Below are positions 60,558-64,000 of a stretch of 64,000 nt of DNA, one piece after another. Source of the stretch: CBETVX01 sp965539935 (lineage in GTDB: Bacteria; Bacillota; Clostridia; Peptostreptococcales; Caminicellaceae); the NCBI GenBank assembly GCA_965539935.1, contig CBETVX010000004.1:15290-79289 (forward strand). The letters run 5' to 3'. Positions within the stretch are counted from its first letter, which is position 1. Each line of letters opens with the position of its first letter. The notes beneath the pieces are model-generated. The model made no database searches. It saw nothing but the letters and a program-made list of their open reading frames with translations, and had not been told where the DNA came from. A program made the translations under genes and the position numbers.

Positions 60558-61787
60558 ATGAGAAAAGATATTAAAGTAGCGGAGAATTCATATTGGGTAG
60601 GTTATGTTGATGATAGAAAGGTTCCTTTTCATAGACTAATACTTGAAAAGGGAACCACATACAATAGTTATTTATTAAAAACAGAAAAGCCAACAGTGAT
60701 TGATACAGTTGATATTAGTTTTTGTAGAGAATTTGTTGAAACATTGCAGGAACATATTGATCCAGCAGAAATTAAGTATATAGTTATAAATCATGTTGAA
60801 CCTGATCATTCAGGCGGATTAAGATTGTTAACAAATAAAGCTAAAGATGCTGTTATAGTAACTACTAAATTAGGTGCTGAGGAACTTAAAGAAATGTATA
60901 AGATTCATGATAGAGAATTCTTAATAATAAAGGATGGAGATACTTTAGATATTGGTGGCAAAACACTAAAATTTTTTGAAACCCCTTATCTTCATACTGA
61001 AGAAACTATGATAACATATTGTATAGAAGATAAAATATTATATCCATGTGATATATTTAGTAGTCATGTTGCTACCTATGATTTATTTAATGATTTGTCA
61101 ACGGAAAGTATTATGTCTGACTTTGAAGTATATTATAAACTGATTATGCATCCCCATAGACCCTATGTACAGGATATGATAAAAAAAATAAGACAGTTAG
61201 ATATCGATATAATTGCACCATCCCATGGGTTTATTTTAAGAAAGGACGTTGAAAAGTTCATAGATACCTATGATAATATGAGTAAACCTAATAATGAAGA
61301 TAAACAAGCTCTAATACTTTATTCAACAATGACTGGAAACACAAAAAAAATTGCTAATTATATTGCTGAAGAATTAGAAGAAAAGGGTATAATTACACAA
61401 ATTATAAACGTAAAAAACGGTATTGAAATTGAAGATATAAAAAAGGCAATAAATGAAGCCAATGTAATATTCTTTGGAAGTTCAACTAAATATGCTGATT
61501 TAGTAGGTAAACTAGAGGATGTATTAAAAGAACTTAAGGAAATGGACCTTAGTTCTAAAACAGGAATTGCCTTTGGGTCATATGGATGGAGTGGAGAATC
61601 TGTTGAGGTTATACATGATTACTTAAATGAATCAAATATAAAAACAGTAGATAGTTCCTTTATTATAAAAACAACTGGCATGGATGATATACAAATTCCT
61701 ATTAGAATTAAATTTGAACCTAAAGATAAAGAAATTAAGAAGATTATTAGAGCAGCACAGGCAATTGGAGATTTATTAGTAGGATAG
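60558..61787 (+). CDS. fprA: Flavodiiron protein (NO/O2 reductase, FprA type)
   Basis: Reduces O2 to water and/or NO to N2O in anaerobes. 409 residues: beta-lactamase-like diiron domain (ligands in NHVEPDHSGGL, YLHTEETM, YPCDIFSSHVA and APSHGFIL) and a C-terminal flavodoxin domain (ILYSTMTGNTKKIANYIAEEL). No rubredoxin domain is fused. ATG 60558 follows GGAGGAG by 7 bp. It is monocistronic under an FNR-like site. Confidence 0.96.
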   Translation: MRKDIKVAENSYWVGYVDDRKVPFHRLILEKGTTYNSYLLKTEKPTVIDTVDISFCREFVETLQEHIDPAEIKYIVINHVEPDHSGGLRLLTNKAKDAVIVTTKLGAEELKEMYKIHDREFLIIKDGDTLDIGGKTLKFFETPYLHTEETMITYCIEDKILYPCDIFSSHVATYDLFNDLSTESIMSDFEVYYKLIMHPHRPYVQDMIKKIRQLDIDIIAPSHGFILRKDVEKFIDTYDNMSKPNNEDKQALILYSTMTGNTKKIANYIAEELEEKGIITQIINVKNGIEIEDIKKAINEANVIFFGSSTKYADLVGKLEDVLKELKEMDLSSKTGIAFGSYGWSGESVEVIHDYLNESNIKTVDSSFIIKTTGMDDIQIPIRIKFEPKDKEIKKIIRAAQAIGDLLVG

Positions 61788-61790
61788 ATT

Positions 61791-61818
61791 AAGGGCTACC
61801 AAATTTGGTAGCCTTTAA
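61791..61818 (+). terminator. Terminator after fprA
   Basis: Perfect 20-bp palindrome GGCTACCAAA/TTTGGTAGCC with flanking AAG and TTT. Confidence 0.85.
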
Positions 61819-61910
61819 TTATGCTTTTATATGCATTCTCTTATATGACATGGTTTAAAATAATTTTTAATGGTATAATAAGTAATAATTATCATTGAGG
61901 AGAATGAATT

Positions 61911-62615
61911 ATGGAAGCTTGGTGTAAAACATGTAAAAATGAACTTTGTGCTAGGAAAGTACCTATATTTTCAAATTTAAATAGAGATGAAATAATTGAA
62001 ATAAAAAAAATGACGGGACATAAAAAATATGATAAAGGAGAAACAATATTTTTAGAGGGAAGTATGGCAAGTACCCTATATATAATAAGTGAAGGTAAAA
62101 TAAAGCTTTTTAAGTATACTAAGGATGGCAAGGAACAAATACTCCATATTTTATCTGAGGGAGATTTTTTTGGAGAATTAAATCTTTTTAACAATGGGGA
62201 ATATACTTTTAATGCTAAGGCCATAACTTCAACAAAACTATGTACCTTAACAAAAGACCGTATTAAAAATCTTATATTAAAAAAACCTGAAATAGCACTT
62301 AAAATACTTGAGGTAGTTGGAGATAGACTATCAAAACTAGAAACCTTGGTACAAAACTTAGCAACTAATGATGTGGATGTAAGAATAGCATATTTATTAT
62401 TGGATCTAAGGAAAAGATATGGAAAAGAAATAAATGATAGAATAGAAGTAAAATTACCTATTACTAGGGAGGATATGTCTAACTATACTGGAGTAGCCAG
62501 GGAAACCATAAGTAGAAAGCTCAAAAAGTTCGAAGGAGAGGGATTAATCAAAATAGAAGGAACTAAAAAATTAATAATACTAGATGAAAATGGATTAGAA
62601 GACTATATATATTAA
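61911..62615 (+). CDS. FNR-like Crp-family regulator with four cysteines
   Basis: A 234-residue Crp/Fnr protein. N-terminal Cys5, Cys8 and Cys13 plus Cys111 have spacings like those of E. coli FNR (20, 23, 29, 122), suggesting an oxygen- or NO-sensitive [4Fe-4S] cluster. A cyclic-nucleotide-binding-like domain (DKGETIFLEGSMASTLYIISEGKIKLFK...GDFFGELNLFNNGEYTFNAKA) precedes the dimer helix and the helix-turn-helix TREDMSNYTGVARETISRKLKKFEGEGLI; E-x-x-S-R in the recognition helix is the FNR type, predicting TTGAT-N4-ATCAA sites. Three such sites lie in the next genes. It starts at ATG 61911. Confidence 0.92.
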   Translation: MEAWCKTCKNELCARKVPIFSNLNRDEIIEIKKMTGHKKYDKGETIFLEGSMASTLYIISEGKIKLFKYTKDGKEQILHILSEGDFFGELNLFNNGEYTFNAKAITSTKLCTLTKDRIKNLILKKPEIALKILEVVGDRLSKLETLVQNLATNDVDVRIAYLLLDLRKRYGKEINDRIEVKLPITREDMSNYTGVARETISRKLKKFEGEGLIKIEGTKKLIILDENGLEDYIY

Positions 62616-62630
62616 AAGTTTTTAAATTAG

Positions 62631-62660
62631 CCTCAAATTCTAAGGAATTTGGGGTTTTTA
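62631..62660 (+). terminator. Terminator after the FNR-like gene
   Basis: CCTCAAATTC pairs with GAATTTGGGG (one G-T pair), followed by TTTTTATT. Confidence 0.85.
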
Positions 62661-62667
62661 TTATTTT

Positions 62668-62709
62668 TTGATTGAAGTCACAGAATAATTCAATAATATA
62701 ATCTATAAT
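62668..62709 (+). promoter_or_regulatory. FNR-type promoter of the hemerythrin-cupin operon
   Basis: TTGAT-TGAA-GTCAC (62668-62681; 8 of 10 bases) and TATAAT (62704-62709). The centre-to--10 distance is 29.5 bp, identical to the other two promoters. Confidence 0.65.
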
Positions 62710-62804
62710 TACTTTAACAAAGTAAATAATAATAAAGAATTATAAAAAAAATATAAATATATATGGCAGAAATAAATAATAAAAAACTATGGAGGTTAAG
62801 AAAA

Positions 62805-63359
62805 ATGGATGCAATAGAGGTAATGGTTGAAGAGCATAAAAACATAAAAAGGGCCTTAAAGGCCATAAGGAAACTTTGTATAAAAGTTTTGAATGGAGAA
62901 GAAGTAAATTATGAGGTTTTCTATAAGGTAATAGATTTTGTAAGAAATTATGCTGACAAACATCATCATAGCAAGGAAGAAAAGATTTTATTTAAAAAAA
63001 TGGCGGCGGAACTAGGAGAGACTATAGAAAAGGGGCCTATAATGGGTATGCTTGCAGAGCATGATCTAGGAAGATTGTATATGTCAAACTTAGAGGCTGC
63101 CCTTGAAAGAGTTAAAAATGGTGATGAAGATTCTAGGGTTGATATAATAGCAAACTCCATTTCCTATACGGACCTTCTCTATAGACATATAGATAAGGAA
63201 GATAATGCCATATACAAATTTGGCCAAAGACAATTAAGTAAAGAGGCTATGGAAGAAGTAGAAAAAAAATGTAGAGAAGTTGAAGAGACAGCAATAAACA
63301 ATGGAATTCAAGAAAAGTATTTAAAGTTAATAGATGAATTAGAAAGTATAGCATCATAA
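62805..63359 (+). CDS. Hemerythrin-domain protein
   Basis: A 184-residue four-helix diiron protein. Iron-ligand motifs: VEEHKNIKRAL (first His), YADKHHHSKEEKILF (HxxxE), MLAEHDLGR (His) and YRHIDKEDNAIY (HxxxD). It probably binds O2 or NO, or repairs iron-sulfur clusters as related ScdA/YtfE proteins do. ATG 62805 is chosen from GGAGG 9 bp upstream; the earlier ATG lacks a site. The cupin gene follows closely. Confidence 0.9.
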   Translation: MDAIEVMVEEHKNIKRALKAIRKLCIKVLNGEEVNYEVFYKVIDFVRNYADKHHHSKEEKILFKKMAAELGETIEKGPIMGMLAEHDLGRLYMSNLEAALERVKNGDEDSRVDIIANSISYTDLLYRHIDKEDNAIYKFGQRQLSKEAMEEVEKKCREVEETAINNGIQEKYLKLIDELESIAS

Positions 63360-63393
63360 TTTTCAGGAAAAATTACTTATTTAGGAGGATATG

Positions 63394-63741
63394 ATGAGAA
63401 TAGAAAAGGTATTAGAAAAAATGGTTTATAATGATAATACATTTACTAAAAGACTACTATTTAGTGAAAAAAATTTACTAAGTTTTGTTCTGAATTTAAA
63501 ATCTGGACAAGAAATACCTCCCCACAAACATGAAGATAGTGATTTGATTCTGTATGTAATCAAAGGAGGAGCAAAACTTACAGTAAATAATAAACCCCAT
63601 GATATCAAAGAGGGAGATGTAATTCACTGCAAAGGCGAAGAAGAATTTTACTTACAAAATAATACGGGTGATGATTTTTCAAGTATAGTAGTTTTAGGAC
63701 CAAGACCAGAACCTAAAATATATGCTGAAGAAATTAAATAA
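63394..63741 (+). CDS. Cupin-domain protein
   Basis: A 115-residue single-domain cupin. Metal-binding motif 1 reads IPPHKHEDSDLILYVIKGGAKLTV and motif 2 is around DIKEGDVIHCKGEEEFYLQNNTGDDF. AGGAGG lies 5 bp before the second of two tandem ATG codons, which I use. The function is open; it follows the hemerythrin gene by 34 bp in the FNR-type operon. Confidence 0.88.
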   Translation: MRIEKVLEKMVYNDNTFTKRLLFSEKNLLSFVLNLKSGQEIPPHKHEDSDLILYVIKGGAKLTVNNKPHDIKEGDVIHCKGEEEFYLQNNTGDDFSSIVVLGPRPEPKIYAEEIK

Positions 63742-63754
63742 AAATCAATTTTTC

Positions 63755-63793
63755 AAAAGTGTAATGTGGTGTTCACCATATTACACTTTTTTT
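63755..63793 (+). terminator. Strong terminator after the cupin gene
   Basis: A 17-bp hairpin (AAAAGTGTAATGTGGTG / CACCATATTACACTTTT, one G-T) with a TT loop and a T-run. Confidence 0.95.
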
Positions 63794-63832
63794 CATATTA
63801 TGTATAGAAATATAATTTTAGAGGTGATATAT

Positions 63833-64000
63833 GTGAATGATTACTATTCCAATATGCTTTATAGAAGACGTCCAGGGCCCTTTGGAAGACCTCCCTTTGG
63901 AATAAGACCAGGTAGACCAGGACAACAAGGTCCTTCAGGTCCATCACCAGGTAGACCAGGACAACAAGGTCCTTCAGGTCCATCACCAGGTAGACCAGGA
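63833..64000 (+). CDS. Collagen-like repeat protein, 5' part (runs off window)
   Basis: The open frame begins at GTG 63833 (GAGGTG 6 bp upstream) and continues to the window edge, 56 codons so far. It starts NDYYSNMLYRRRPGPFGRPPFGIRPGRPGQQ and then becomes a Gly-X-Y-type array of 13-residue units (PGRPGQQGPSGPS). No signal peptide is visible. Such proteins in Clostridia and Bacillus are often exosporium or spore-surface fibres, an inference. Confidence 0.8.
   Translation, partial: MNDYYSNMLYRRRPGPFGRPPFGIRPGRPGQQGPSGPSPGRPGQQGPSGPSPGRPG
63908..64000 (+). repeat. 39-bp identical tandem repeats in the collagen-like gene
   Basis: Unit of 39 bp encoding PGRPGQQGPSGPS: copies at 63908-63946 and 63947-63985 are identical, and a third begins at 63986 and is cut by the window end. 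Confidence 0.97.

Noticed and set aside
63908..64000. CRISPR array
   Set aside because: The 39-bp units are contiguous without spacers and stay in frame as a Gly-X-Y coding repeat.

Overview
The window is AT-rich DNA of about 30% GC (estimated by eye) from an anaerobic, probably spore-forming Firmicute of the class Clostridia; a Tissierellales/Alkaliphilus-like lineage is a guess. It spans the chromosomal replication origin. The order rnpA-rpmH-[oriC]-dnaA-dnaN-yaaA-recF-gyrB, with yidD-yidC-jag-mnmE-mnmG-rsmG-noc-parA-parB on the other side, is the classic Firmicutes origin layout. Almost every gene left of the origin lies on the minus strand and most genes right of it lie on the plus strand, so genes are co-directional with replication. 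Spore-former markers are yyaC and noc, plus a SpoIIE-type phosphatase.

Left part (1-23 kb): the 3' part of a tRNA-Thr, purA, a hidden selenoprotein of the DUF1858 family (in-frame UGA plus a SECIS-like hairpin), a GNAT enzyme and an FAD oxidoreductase. Then comes the dnaB-rplI-gdpP-DUF2232-mazG-like-rpsR-ssb-rpsF block, a PLP aminotransferase, DUF951-mscS-DUF3343-yedF (the last two are selenium-associated families), cvpA, a beta-propeller membrane protein, a PP2C phosphatase, an SLH-domain secreted protein, an RlmL-type methyltransferase, TspO and an unrecognised coiled-coil protein.

Middle (23-45 kb): a ten-gene Mrp-type cation/proton antiporter operon ordered E-F-G-DUF4040-MbhE-B-C-D-D-D, as in the membrane arm of Mbh hydrogenases but without hydrogenase genes. 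A sigma-54 promoter precedes it and a sigma-54 activator gene lies immediately upstream. Next are yyaC, a YkuS-like protein, a cysteine desulfurase, a PhzF protein, parB/parA with a parS site, a half-size GDT1 transporter, noc, rsmG, mnmG, mnmE, jag, yidC, yidD, rnpA and rpmH.

Origin (45.6-47.75 kb): a bipartite oriC flanks dnaA. The dnaA-dnaN gap carries a DnaA-box, a GC-rich spacer, six DnaA-trio-like triplets and an AT-rich tract, so it is the likely unwinding site.

Right part (52.3-64 kb): accessory stress genes begin directly after gyrB, with no gyrA. An arsR-arsD-arsA1-arsA2 operon faces a convergent arsR-thioredoxin-like-selenothioredoxin operon; the second selenoprotein is in the latter. 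A MarR-ArsN1-like pair follows. The last region looks like an FNR-controlled nitrosative/oxidative stress island: an unknown protein plus a cysteine-type DUF1858, a CODH-family protein that lacks one canonical C-cluster cysteine (resembling CooS-V), a flavodiiron protein, an FNR-like regulator with four cysteines, a hemerythrin and a cupin. Three promoters here share the same architecture, an FNR-like dyad placed so that its centre is predicted at -41.5. The window ends inside a collagen-like repeat gene.
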